Of a stretch of DNA of 64,000 bases, positions 27,872 to 34,952 are shown in pieces (position 1 is the stretch's first letter; each line of letters starts with the position of its first letter). The stretch is taken from positions 62,001 to 126,000 of the forward strand of contig NKIM01000008.1 of NCBI GenBank assembly GCA_002255955.1, written 5' to 3'. The notes under the pieces were generated by a model. It did not search any database. It saw nothing but the letters and a program-made list of their open reading frames with translations, and was not told where the DNA came from. The position numbers and the translations under genes were made by a program. The stretch comes from Burkholderiales bacterium PBB2. Lineage in GTDB: Bacteria; Pseudomonadota; Gammaproteobacteria; Burkholderiales; Burkholderiaceae_C.

Positions 27872-29554
27872 TCAGTTGAAGAACTTGGTGACGCTCAGGC
27901 CCGTGCGGTACACACCCCAGGCCAGCGGAATGCCGACCGCGGCCCAGGCCAGCAACACCAGGGCGACGCTGCTCTTGTGGTGCGTCATGGTGACATTGCC
28001 CACCTCAGAGGCGACCGCGCGGTCATGGGCCAGGCGCTTCTCCTCTGCCAGCTCCGCCGCACTCATGAAGTGCTTGGGGTCCAGCGGCCGCACCAGCAGA
28101 TTGCAGATCAGGCCGCTCACCAGCATGCCCACCAGGATGTACATGGTCTGGTTGTAGACCTGTTCGCGCGGAATGCCCAGGCCCAGCTGGTAGTCGCGCA
28201 TGTAGTTCACGACGATGGGGCCCAGCACGCCGGCGGTGGCCCAGGCGGTCAGCAGGCGGCCGTGGATGGCGCCCACCATCTGCGTGCCAAACAGGTCGGC
28301 CAGGTAGGCCGGCACCGTGGCAAAGCCGCCGCCGTACATGCTCAGGATGATGCAGATCGCGCCGACAAAGAGCAGCTTGTTGCCGGCCATGGCGCTGCCG
28401 GGGATGCTGGCGTACATCAGGCCGCCGAGCACGAAGAAGACCACATAGGTCATCTTGCGGCCCAGCTTGTCCGACAGGCTGGCCCAGAAGAAGCGGCCGC
28501 CGATATTGAACAGGCTGATCAGCGCCGCAAAGCCCGCCGCCACGCCGGCGATGGCCGTCAGCTGCGTCTTGTCGAGATTGCCGAACTTGGCAGCCTCGCC
28601 GCTCAGGCCGATCAGGCTGCCGCCGAAGACCTCCTGCAGCATGGGGCTGGCCATGCCGATCACGCCGATGCCGGCCGACACATTCATGCACAGCACCATC
28701 CAGATCAGCCAGAACTGCGGAATGCCCCAGACCTTTTTCACATGCACATGGTTCTGCGTGATCATGGTGTTGCTGGCCTGCGCCTTGGGCGGCGTCCAGC
28801 CTTCCGGCTTCCAGCCCGAGGCCGGCACGCGGTAGGACAGCGCGCCGCCCATCATGAAGACAAAGTACACCAGGGCCATGACGATGAAGGTCTGCGTCAC
28901 GCCCACATCGGTGGGGGTGGCGAACTGCTTCATCAGCTCGGCCGCCAGCGGCGAGCCGATCATGGCGCCCCCGCCAAAGCCCATGATGGCCATGCCGGTG
29001 GCCATGCCGCGGCGGTCCGGGAACCACTTGATCAGGGTCGACACCGGCGAGATATAGCCCAGGCCCAGCCCGATGCCACCGATCACGCCCGAGCCCAGCA
29101 GCATCAGCCAGAACTGATGCAGGTGCACGCCCAGGGCTGAGATCAGCATGCCGCCGCACCAGCACACGGCGCTAACGACGCCGGCCTTGCGCGGGCCGGC
29201 CCGCTCCAGCCAGCCCCCCCAAATGGCGGCCGAGCTGCCCAGCAGCACGAAGAACAAGGTGTACATCCAGCCTAGGGTGGAGATCTTCCAGTCGCAGCTG
29301 CTGATGAACAGCTCCTGGAAGAAGCCCACATCGGGCCCGCACTTGATCGCCTCCTTGATGCCCAGCGCCTTGGACAGCGGCAGCCAGAACACCGAAAAGC
29401 CATAGGCCATGCCGATGCACAGATGGATGGCCAGGGCGGCCGGGGGCACCAGCCAGCGGTTGAAGCCGGGGGCGGCAATGATTCGCTCTTTGTCGAGGAA
29501 GCCGGGTTCGGCCCCGCTCAGGCGGCCGGGCTCGCCTGTCATCACAGTGGACAT
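27872..29554 (-). CDS. OFA-family MFS transporter (oxalate/formate antiporter type)
   Basis: The protein has 560 residues from the ATG at 29554, with GGAG 9 bases upstream. About twelve membrane helices are visible (for example WLVPPAALAIHLCIGMAYGF and the GLGLGYISPVSTLIKWF segment typical of OFA proteins). OFA proteins exchange or take up carboxylates. Placed directly before the formate dehydrogenase operon in the same direction, formate or a related acid is a reasonable substrate, but this is inference. There are long cytoplasmic loops, and the C-terminus has two extra helices. Confidence 0.88.
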   Translation of the reverse strand: MSTVMTGEPGRLSGAEPGFLDKERIIAAPGFNRWLVPPAALAIHLCIGMAYGFSVFWLPLSKALGIKEAIKCGPDVGFFQELFISSCDWKISTLGWMYTLFFVLLGSSAAIWGGWLERAGPRKAGVVSAVCWCGGMLISALGVHLHQFWLMLLGSGVIGGIGLGLGYISPVSTLIKWFPDRRGMATGMAIMGFGGGAMIGSPLAAELMKQFATPTDVGVTQTFIVMALVYFVFMMGGALSYRVPASGWKPEGWTPPKAQASNTMITQNHVHVKKVWGIPQFWLIWMVLCMNVSAGIGVIGMASPMLQEVFGGSLIGLSGEAAKFGNLDKTQLTAIAGVAAGFAALISLFNIGGRFFWASLSDKLGRKMTYVVFFVLGGLMYASIPGSAMAGNKLLFVGAICIILSMYGGGFATVPAYLADLFGTQMVGAIHGRLLTAWATAGVLGPIVVNYMRDYQLGLGIPREQVYNQTMYILVGMLVSGLICNLLVRPLDPKHFMSAAELAEEKRLAHDRAVASEVGNVTMTHHKSSVALVLLAWAAVGIPLAWGVYRTGLSVTKFFN

Positions 29555-30017
29555 AAGTTGTGTCTCCGTATTTTTTTGCTTGTGCACTCGTTCGATCGTT
29601 CGTTCATTCGATCGTCGGTGCGGGCGCAGTGTTGGCCGCGCGGCCATCGCCCGTCCAATTGATTCGGGAAATGGGGCGATCAGTTTGAAAAATCAGGGTT
29701 AGCCCGGGCTGGGGCACGGCGCAAGCCAGCGAGTTGAGCCGATTGCGCGCCAGCAGCTAGGGCTGACCAGACCAGGCCCGCCGAGCGAGATGGCGGCCTT
29801 GCGGGCGGCCTACTGACCTTGGTGATGGGCGCCGCCGTGCCCCGCTTGGCGCACGAGGCACCGGGTTCACAGCTGGCAAGAGCTCGTGCGCCGCCTGAGT
29901 TCAAGGGGCTGCAGCGGCAGGTCGGTAACAGTGCAGACTGAATGAATCTTGGCCGCTGAACACTTTTGCGGGCTGCTTGAGCGTTGGCCTGAGCGCTAGG
30001 GTGTCATCGCGCGTGCG
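29555..30017. promoter_or_regulatory. 463 bp non-coding stretch upstream of the transporter gene
   Basis: It holds the leader of the transporter gene. Near 29587-29614 there is a run of four-base units (GTTC/GATC/ATTC type) and a T-rich block next to the start codon. The distal part (29930-30017) may contain the decayed outer end of the cassette array. A 74-codon frame at 29680-29904 is not protein-like. Confidence 0.45.
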
Positions 30018-30773
30018 CTATCTGCGCGTACTCGCGGATAGAGGCTGGATCTTTCCGTCGCTGGCTTGCAGGAAGAGCGTTCGAATCGAGTCGTAGCTCG
30101 GCATCGACTCGAAAAATCCAAGCGTCATGTGGCTTGTGCCCTCGTATCGGTCGAGGTGAAAGAGACGCTTGGTTCGGGGCAAATCACCAATCTCCCAAGC
30201 GATCTTGTTGGTCACTTCATAGCTTCCGAGTGAAACGCGAAACGACTCTTTGCCCACGGCGTTGAGCGCATAGAACGTGTAGAAGACCTTCCGGTCTCCT
30301 GTCGGCTCGAAGGTTTCGAAAGCCATGACGCGGAGCCCGCGGATCGTGGTCTGTTCCCTGCAGAAAACCGTGGCTTGCGCCAAATCGGACCCTGCCTCAG
30401 CGGTCTGGCGCATTTCCAGCAGTTTGCTGCGCGCCGGATCTCGCGACCGGAGATCTCCCAAAGCCTGGTAAACCTGCACAAGCTTGGCGTGAGCTCGCCA
30501 GTCGGTTTGGCTTTGGGCGGGGTAAGAGTTCCAGTAGTTCAGTGCCTGCACGTGATCACCTAGCTCCGAGCTAGAGACACCAAGATTCCACAGGATGGAC
30601 GGATTGTCGGGAAACGTTCGGAGGGCTGCCTGAAATAGAGGCAAGGCCCTCGCGTGTTCACCAGCCTCCGCCAAATCGGCGCCGCGCTGGAACGCCTCTT
30701 CGGCTGATAGGACTTGAGCGTTTGCGGTGAGCGCAGACAACAGAAAGGCTGCTGACAGGAAAAGCTTGCGCAT
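30018..30773 (-). CDS. Cassette gene: secreted TPR-repeat protein
   Basis: The protein has 251 residues from the ATG at 30773. It has a signal peptide (MRKLFLSAAFLLSALTANAQ) and a tetratricopeptide section at residues 22-110 (EEAFQRGADLAEAGEHARALPLF, PSILWNLGVSSSELGDHVQALNYW). The C-terminal 130 residues are a mixed strand domain I do not recognise (RVMAFETFEPTGDRKVFYTFY). It is probably periplasmic and the last cassette of the array. A longer frame from upstream reads through a repeat-like stretch (NPSFKSTVV) and is not used. Confidence 0.7.
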   Translation of the reverse strand: MRKLFLSAAFLLSALTANAQVLSAEEAFQRGADLAEAGEHARALPLFQAALRTFPDNPSILWNLGVSSSELGDHVQALNYWNSYPAQSQTDWRAHAKLVQVYQALGDLRSRDPARSKLLEMRQTAEAGSDLAQATVFCREQTTIRGLRVMAFETFEPTGDRKVFYTFYALNAVGKESFRVSLGSYEVTNKIAWEIGDLPRTKRLFHLDRYEGTSHMTLGFFESMPSYDSIRTLFLQASDGKIQPLSASTRR

Positions 30774-30840
30774 CAAGTGAGCCGGGTACAGTTCGATGTA
30801 TGGGGCTGACCGCACGACAGTACTCTTGAAAGAGGGGTTA
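30774..30840 (-). other. Possible decayed attC site
   Basis: In cassette orientation the stop codon of the preceding gene lies inside GACTAAC, a one-base variant of the GCCTAAC core site, followed by a C/T-rich stretch up to the next start. No intact GTT core site closes it, so it is a weak candidate. Confidence 0.3.
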
Positions 30841-31215
30841 GTCCGCAGCGCCAATCTGCTCGAGGGTTGCATGAAATTCGCTTCCCGCGCTGGAGATGAC
30901 CAACTCTACGCGGACTCCGGAACCGCTTGATGTTGCCAATGTGCACTCAGCGACGGCGTAGAGGCTTTGCTCACTTGGCACCAAGTACTTGACCCTAGCG
31001 GTGGGCTCAGAATTTGGATCAAGCTGCGCTTCAGGACAAGCAAAGCTGGCGCTCAGATCTTCTTGAATTGCTGCCGCGGGATTGCGGCTGAGCGCGACGG
31101 CATACCCAAACGTGCTAGCAAGGTCTGAGAATTGGCCGGCAATCAGCAAACGGCTAGCCTCAACAGCCAACGCAGCAAGAGGCTCGGGTTCAACTTGTAG
31201 CGTGGAGAGTCTCAT
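30838..31215 (-). CDS. Cassette gene: hypothetical protein
   Basis: The protein has 125 residues (MRLSTLQVEPEPLAALAVEAS...). A helical start is followed by a beta-rich second half (ARVKYLVPSEQSLYAVAECTL...VRVELVISSAGSEFHATLEQI). It is predicted cytoplasmic and I recognise no family. Its ATG lies 6 bases after a core-site-like GCTAGGC, and its stop overlaps the next core-site-like sequence, as in cassette genes. Confidence 0.6.
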   Translation of the reverse strand: MRLSTLQVEPEPLAALAVEASRLLIAGQFSDLASTFGYAVALSRNPAAAIQEDLSASFACPEAQLDPNSEPTARVKYLVPSEQSLYAVAECTLATSSGSGVRVELVISSAGSEFHATLEQIGAAD

Positions 31216-31220
31216 CTAAG

Positions 31221-31336
31221 GCCTAGCGTTTGACACGAGGGGCAGACGACGGTGGAGCATGCTCTGGCAAAAGGCGCAGAACATATTCGCCTTTGGATGT
31301 CCCCTCGATGGAGTAACTAGAGCGCGGGCTGTAGGC
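31221..31336 (-). other. attC-like site between cassettes
   Basis: In cassette orientation it ends with GCTAGGC, one base off GTTAGGC, 5 bases before the next ATG. Inside, CGAGGGG pairs with CCCCTCG (31301-31307 and 31236-31242), and AAAGGCG pairs with CGCCTTT in the stem. The outer boundary (GCCTACA at 31330-31336) is less certain. Confidence 0.55.
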
Positions 31337-31349
31337 AGGGGTCATTTCG

Positions 31350-31736
31350 CTAGTGCGGCCAAAGCCCAGGCTTTAGATCAAAAGGAAGTACGAAGTACCT
31401 CAGCACGGCCAGCAAGGACACCAGAGCACTTGGCACACGGTACTGACTGATGTGGTCTTCAATCTCTTGAAAAACCACTGGGTCGCCTGGCGCACGCATG
31501 ACAAGGCAGGCATTGACGAAAGGAGTTTGCAAGCAAAACAGCTGGCCTTTATAGGCGAAGTACGCTTCAAAGTCATCAGTAAGTGCCCATGACTTCTTAG
31601 CCAGAACCGTCACGCCAGGCAGCTGCGCGATGTGCCACAGCAAGCGCGAGGCTGGTGTGACAGGGGCGATTTCTTCAATCTCCAAAGAGTACTGTTCCCT
31701 CGTTGGATCAGAAGCACGAATGATGGTCAGCTTCAT
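31350..31736 (-). CDS. Cassette gene: hypothetical protein
   Basis: The protein has 128 residues from the ATG at 31736 (MKLTIIRASDPTREQYSLEI...). This start is chosen because an attC-like hairpin lies just upstream; the frame open to 31901 would run through it. A mixed alpha/beta protein with aromatic-rich strands (FEAYFAYKGQLFCLQTPF); no family recognised and no signal or membrane helix is clear. Confidence 0.55.
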   Translation of the reverse strand: MKLTIIRASDPTREQYSLEIEEIAPVTPASRLLWHIAQLPGVTVLAKKSWALTDDFEAYFAYKGQLFCLQTPFVNACLVMRAPGDPVVFQEIEDHISQYRVPSALVSLLAVLRYFVLPFDLKPGLWPH

Positions 31737-31744
31737 TGCAGCGA

Positions 31745-31800
31745 TCGAGGGTTCTCGCTCAGCGGGCGGCGTAGCTGCCCGCTGCAGCAAAGGGTTCGCC
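31745..31800 (-). other. Degenerate attC site of the 58 bp type
   Basis: On the plus strand CAGCGGGCGGC-GTA-GCTGCCCGCTG forms the same short stem with 3-base loop as the two intact sites at 32145 and 32578. In cassette orientation it opens with GGCGAAC; the closing core site near 31745 is mutated beyond clear recognition. Confidence 0.45.
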
Positions 31801-31851
31801 GGCACCGTGCCAACTGCGCGCGCGAGGACCAGTGCGAGAAGAACTGCATTT

Positions 31852-32139
31852 CTATGTACCCCAGACCAACGATGGGCCAAGTTTCTCCTCCGCCACCGCA
31901 ACGGCGCCCGAGAGGCTGAGCGCGGCGCCTCCGCCTACCCATTTCGGTTGGCCCGCGGGCGTGCTGTAAATCACATAGAAGCATTCGACGCTTCTATCTT
32001 CGGCGATATCTGGCGGATCCTCATAGTCACCGGTGCCGTACAGCGTGTGATGTCGAACGATGCGGACTTCGCAAGATGTGCTGCCTGCGTACAGCCAAGA
32101 ACCCTTCTTCTCCGGTGGTTCAATCTCAAGGTTGTGCAT
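31852..32139 (-). CDS. Cassette gene: hypothetical protein
   Basis: A 95-residue protein (MHNLEIEPPEKKGSWLYAG...). It has acidic stretches (GDYEDPPDIAEDRSVE) and a strand-rich centre (CEVRIVRHHTLY, CFYVIYSTPAGQPKWVGG). It is predicted soluble, and no family is recognised. The ATG is 6 bases after a GTTCGCC core-site variant, as expected of a cassette gene. Confidence 0.6.
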   Translation of the reverse strand: MHNLEIEPPEKKGSWLYAGSTSCEVRIVRHHTLYGTGDYEDPPDIAEDRSVECFYVIYSTPAGQPKWVGGGAALSLSGAVAVAEEKLGPSLVWGT

Positions 32140-32144
32140 GTGAG

Positions 32145-32202
32145 GGCGAACGTTGGCATTCAGAGGCCGCCGCAGGCGGTCCGCTGGAAAAACTAGTTAG
32201 CC
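32145..32202 (-). other. attC site (58 bp type)
   Basis: In cassette orientation it starts GGCTAAC and ends GTTCGCC. The inner stem is CAGCGGACCGCC-TGC-GGCGGCCTCTG. Length and layout match the site at 32578 base for base over most positions. The stop codon of the upstream gene lies 10 bases before it. Confidence 0.8.
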
Positions 32203-32211
32203 ATGGAGGCA

Positions 32212-32577
32212 CTACGGCTCCAAGGTCTCGACTTTCGGAATCCCCCAAGGATCATGACCGTCAACCGAGTAGAACTCGAGTTGCGAAAGTACACCTTCCT
32301 TCTCCAAAAGAACCGCCGCAACCAAGCCGTCGGCGTCATCTTTGCCAGCCATGGTTACCAGGTCTGCTTCACAGTCGCCATCGTTGTCAGGCTGAAAGAA
32401 GACCGTTGGGCAAGAACCGCAGCCGCATCTGCCGACAACCTTCAGTGCGCCTGCTTGCTCTGAATACCGGAGTGGTTGTTCGCGAAGAAGCCTCTCAACA
32501 ATTGCTCGCTCTTGAGCGCTCAGCGAACGAGGATCCGACGAAACGAAGAAGGGGAACGATGCTTGAGCGTCTGTCAT
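32212..32577 (-). CDS. Cassette gene: hypothetical protein with CxCxxC motif
   Basis: The protein has 121 residues. The ATG follows the core site GTTAGCC with no gap. The N-terminus is helical (LSAQERAIVERLLREQPL). A cysteine cluster RCGCGSCPTVFF near residue 50 could bind metal or be structural. The rest is strand-rich with acidic residues (DNDGDCEADLVTM, EFYSVDGHDPWGIP). It looks like small proteins found in cassette arrays and as immunity-like proteins, but I cannot name a family. Confidence 0.65.
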   Translation of the reverse strand: MTDAQASFPFFVSSDPRSLSAQERAIVERLLREQPLRYSEQAGALKVVGRCGCGSCPTVFFQPDNDGDCEADLVTMAGKDDADGLVAAVLLEKEGVLSQLEFYSVDGHDPWGIPKVETLEP

Positions 32578-32635
32578 GGCTAACGTTTTAATTCAGCGGT
32601 CGCCCAAGGCGATCCGCTGGAATGATAAGTTGGGC
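32578..32635 (-). other. attC site (58 bp type)
   Basis: In cassette orientation it opens with GCCCAAC, 2 bases after the upstream stop codon TAG, and closes with GTTAGCC directly at the next ATG. The inner stem CAGCGGATCGCC pairs with GGCGACCGCTG across a 3-base loop. This is the best-formed site of the short type. Confidence 0.85.
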
Positions 32636-32637
32636 GT

Positions 32638-32997
32638 CTACGACTCATGACGCACCTTTGATTCAAGAATTGGCACAAGAAAAAATGCGGTCAGAAGGCC
32701 ACATGCTCCAGCTAGTGTGCTGACCCAGCCGCCATAGGCTGGAAGCGTCAAACCAGGCAAAAGCAGTGAAACCAGAAACGCAGCTCCAAGATAGGCGGCT
32801 AGAGAGTTGAAGCCTAGAGCGTAGGTGACCCTTCCGATCAGCCAAACGAGAGCCGCAACGACAATGCAGTAGAACGGCAATGCAATTAGAAGAAGCCCAA
32901 AACCATACTGGGCACGCCCATCACCTAGCATTGCAACTAAGCCGACCGGAATAACCGAAATTGCGGCTGAGACCAGCGTCGCAGTTTCCCTACGCAT
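32638..32997 (-). CDS. Cassette gene: small multi-pass membrane protein
   Basis: The protein has 119 residues from the ATG at 32997, 9 bases after the core site GTTGGGC. Four hydrophobic segments (TLVSAAISVIPVGLVAML, FGLLLIALPFYCIVVAALVWLI and two more) span nearly the whole chain, with a short charged tail. No family recognised. The frame upstream of 32997 runs through the attC site and is not used. Confidence 0.65.
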   Translation of the reverse strand: MRRETATLVSAAISVIPVGLVAMLGDGRAQYGFGLLLIALPFYCIVVAALVWLIGRVTYALGFNSLAAYLGAAFLVSLLLPGLTLPAYGGWVSTLAGACGLLTAFFLVPILESKVRHES

Positions 32998-33005
32998 GCT
33001 TTGAC

Positions 33006-33116
33006 GCCCAACGTTGGAGCTGAGCCGCGAGCGACGGCTGGGAATGGAAGGCCCAGAATGAAATGAGGGCCTGAAGAGAGCAGCCGTTGCGAGTCGGCTC
33101 GAGCGCAGGGTTAGGC
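33006..33116 (-). other. attC site (long type, 111 bp)
   Basis: In cassette orientation it starts GCCTAAC, whose TAA is the stop codon of the upstream gene, and ends GTTGGGC. The arms CTCGAGCCG...CGGCTG and CAGCCG...CGGCTCAG are inverted repeats of each other near the two ends. The layout matches the general attC consensus. Confidence 0.85.
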
Positions 33117-33530
33117 ATAGCCTCTCCACACACGGATGAGCACGCTGACGAGGAAAGTTGCAACGGGTGCCGAAGCAGACCAAACCGTCAGCTGGACTGG
33201 GTTGGCTGGCCTTGGGAATTGCGCAAGCACAGTGGAAATCACTGAGATCAGAACCAAAGTGGCGATGAGCCGCCAAGAATTTGAGCTTGCGAGGAGTGAT
33301 GCAATCAGCGCCCCCAGTCCGAATGAGATGCCGCGAATGATCGCATCTCCGCGCCAGAAAGAAGTCTCGCCCGCGACGAGTACGACAAGACCACTCCGAT
33401 CTTCGTTGTCAATCCAGTCGAAAGTAGTTACTGGCAAGGCGCCGAAAAGAACTTGCGAACCCAGCGAGACCAGCAGAGCAACAAGGGCGACAAACCAGAT
33501 CGAGCTGGTGAAATTTTGAGTCGCTGACAT
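33111..33530 (-). CDS. Cassette gene: membrane protein, first cassette of the array
   Basis: The protein has 139 residues from the ATG at 33530, 5 bases after the core site GTTAGGC. Four hydrophobic segments are seen (SIWFVALVALLVSLGSQVLF, ISFGLGALIASLLAS, LIATLVLISVISTVLA, PVATFLVSVLI). No family recognised. As the first cassette it is the one most likely to be expressed from an integron promoter, if one remains. Confidence 0.65.
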   Translation of the reverse strand: MSATQNFTSSIWFVALVALLVSLGSQVLFGALPVTTFDWIDNEDRSGLVVLVAGETSFWRGDAIIRGISFGLGALIASLLASSNSWRLIATLVLISVISTVLAQFPRPANPVQLTVWSASAPVATFLVSVLIRVWRGYA

Positions 33531-33534
33531 GGGA

Positions 33535-33578
33535 TGCCTAACGCGTTGTATGTCGATCGTTAACGATTTTTGCCTAAC
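33535..33578 (-). other. attI-like site at the head of the cassette array
   Basis: In cassette orientation two GTTAGGC core sites lie as direct repeats (33572-33578 and 33535-33541), not inverted as in attC, with the perfect palindrome ATCGTTAACGAT between them. Direct core-type sites are expected in attI. The adjacent integrase gene that normally lies divergent from attI is missing. Confidence 0.55.
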
Positions 33579-33586
33579 ATTTGACC

Positions 33587-33880
33587 ATGCGAACTTGCCG
33601 TCATGCCACCAGTGCAGAACGCGATGCGCGGGCTGAGAGCCGGGGCGCGAGTCGGGGTGAGGGCGCGGCGGTGGATGTGGATGGCCGTTTGCCTTTCGAT
33701 TGGACGTTCTCGTGTGGTGGCGTGTCGTGGTCACTCCACTTCGAGCCCAGTTTGCGTGATGTCCGGCAGTGGCGGGTCTATCGTGACGGCAAGCCTTGGA
33801 TGTGTGCGGGCCTGGAGCGTGTGTGGCGCGCCATGCAGAAGGAAATGAGCCCGGCGCTGGGTCGCAGGCATTGGGGCTGA
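33587..33880 (+). CDS. Small hypothetical protein divergent from the cassette array
   Basis: The protein has 97 residues from the ATG at 33587; a TTG at 33581 is an alternative start. The first 30 residues are Arg/Ala-rich, the rest is Trp-rich and compact (FDWTFSCGGVSWSLHFEP, WRVYRDGKPWMCAGLERVWRAM). It is where an intI gene would normally begin but has no recombinase motif. No family recognised; coding status moderately supported. Confidence 0.5.
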   Translation: MRTCRHATSAERDARAESRGASRGEGAAVDVDGRLPFDWTFSCGGVSWSLHFEPSLRDVRQWRVYRDGKPWMCAGLERVWRAMQKEMSPALGRRHWG

Positions 33881-33983
33881 GGTGGGCGCCTCGGGTGAAG
33901 TGTCCGAAGAAGAGCAGGGTGCGGGCGAAAACGTGGTGGCAGCGGGGAGTCTGGCACTTGCTGCGCCGGCAAGGCGCCGACGC

Positions 33984-34952
33984 TCAGCGCTCCGCCCCCT
34001 GCAACAAGCCACTGTGCTGCGCCGCCTCCGCCAACCAGGCCGGGTCCTCCGCCAGCGCCAGGGCGGTTTCCAGCGTGCGTGAGGGGCGGCTGCCTTGGTG
34101 CAGCATCAGGGCGATGGGCACGGCCACCTGGGGCGCCACCAGCGGTCTGGCTTGCAGGCCGCACGTGGATGGGCCGTAGGCCTGGAGTTCACCGAGCAGG
34201 GCGCCGGGCAGCACGCTACTGACCTGGCCGGCCACCACGCAGGCGACCAGGGTGACGGTGGAGTTGGATTCGATGGCCGCTTGCACGTTCGTCGCGCCGG
34301 CTTCGGCGAAGGCGCGGTCGACGATGCGGCGGTTGTGCATCTCGGCGCTGAGCAGGCAGAGCGGCAGGCCGGCCGCCTCCTGCCAGCGCATCTCGGTGCC
34401 GATCTGCAGGCCGCTGATTTGCTCGGCGGGCGCTTGCTGCAGCAGAAAGTAGTGCTCGGTGTACTGCGGCAGCACGCGCAGCTGGGCGCGGCTTTGTTCC
34501 ATGCGCTCGGTGTAGCCCAGGGCCAGGTCCAGGGCCAGGTTCTCCAGGCCGGCCTCCAGCTCGACCGAGCTCATCGAGCGCAGCGTCGGCCGTATGCCCG
34601 GATGCAGGGCCTGCAGGCGAGCCACAAAGCGGGCCGCGATGGGCATGGCCGTGGGCACCGAGCCGATCAGCAGGTTTCCGCAGGGCGAGCCGCTGCGGCT
34701 GTCCAGCTCCTGCTGCAGCAGCTCCTGCTCGTGCAGCATGCGGCGCGCGCTGGCCAGCACGCGCTCGCCCTCTTCGGTAAAACCGGCGAAGCTGCGCCCG
34801 CGTTTGACGATGGCCGTGCCATAGCTCTCCTCCAGCGCCCGCAAGGCGTTGGAAAGCGCCGGTTGGGTGACATGGCAGGCCAGCGCGGCACGGCCGAAAT
34901 GTTTGTGGTCGTCGAGCGCGACCAGGTATTTGAGCGAGACGAAGAGGTTCAC
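33984..34952 (-). CDS. LysR-family transcriptional regulator
   Basis: The protein has 322 residues with a GTG start at 34952, AAGGG 8 bases upstream, overlapping the modC stop as GTGA. The helix-turn-helix is at residues 5-60 (FGRAALACHVTQPALSNALRALEE), followed by the LysR effector domain. The tight coupling to modC suggests it regulates, or responds to, molybdate supply or the molybdenum enzyme nearby. It is not a ModE protein. The large open frame upstream in this frame is modC antisense-frame noise. Confidence 0.9.
   Translation of the reverse strand: MNLFVSLKYLVALDDHKHFGRAALACHVTQPALSNALRALEESYGTAIVKRGRSFAGFTEEGERVLASARRMLHEQELLQQELDSRSGSPCGNLLIGSVPTAMPIAARFVARLQALHPGIRPTLRSMSSVELEAGLENLALDLALGYTERMEQSRAQLRVLPQYTEHYFLLQQAPAEQISGLQIGTEMRWQEAAGLPLCLLSAEMHNRRIVDRAFAEAGATNVQAAIESNSTVTLVACVVAGQVSSVLPGALLGELQAYGPSTCGLQARPLVAPQVAVPIALMLHQGSRPSRTLETALALAEDPAWLAEAAQHSGLLQGAER

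Larger units (their letters stand above)
30018..33578 (-). mobile_element. Integron gene-cassette array without integrase (CALIN-like)
   Basis: Seven short genes lie head-to-tail on the minus strand. Their gaps hold inverted-repeat sites whose ends match integron core sites (GTTAGGC / GCCTAAC variants), with each start codon within a few bases after a core site. Base composition is visibly more A/T-rich than in the flanks. No tyrosine recombinase of the IntI class is present on either side within the window. The upstream end carries an attI-like site. The array separates the formate dehydrogenase and molybdate transport blocks. Confidence 0.8.

Noticed and set aside
29680-29904. A 74-codon minus-strand frame upstream of the transporter
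   Set aside because: No protein-like composition, no homology that I can see, and no Shine-Dalgarno sequence.
30018-33578. CRISPR array
   Set aside because: The repeats differ from each other, are palindromic with core sites and are separated by genes, not by short spacers.
30018-33578. Transposon or prophage origin of the A/T-richer genes
   Set aside because: No transposase, terminal inverted repeats at the outer ends, or phage genes were seen; the core-site arrangement fits integron cassettes better.
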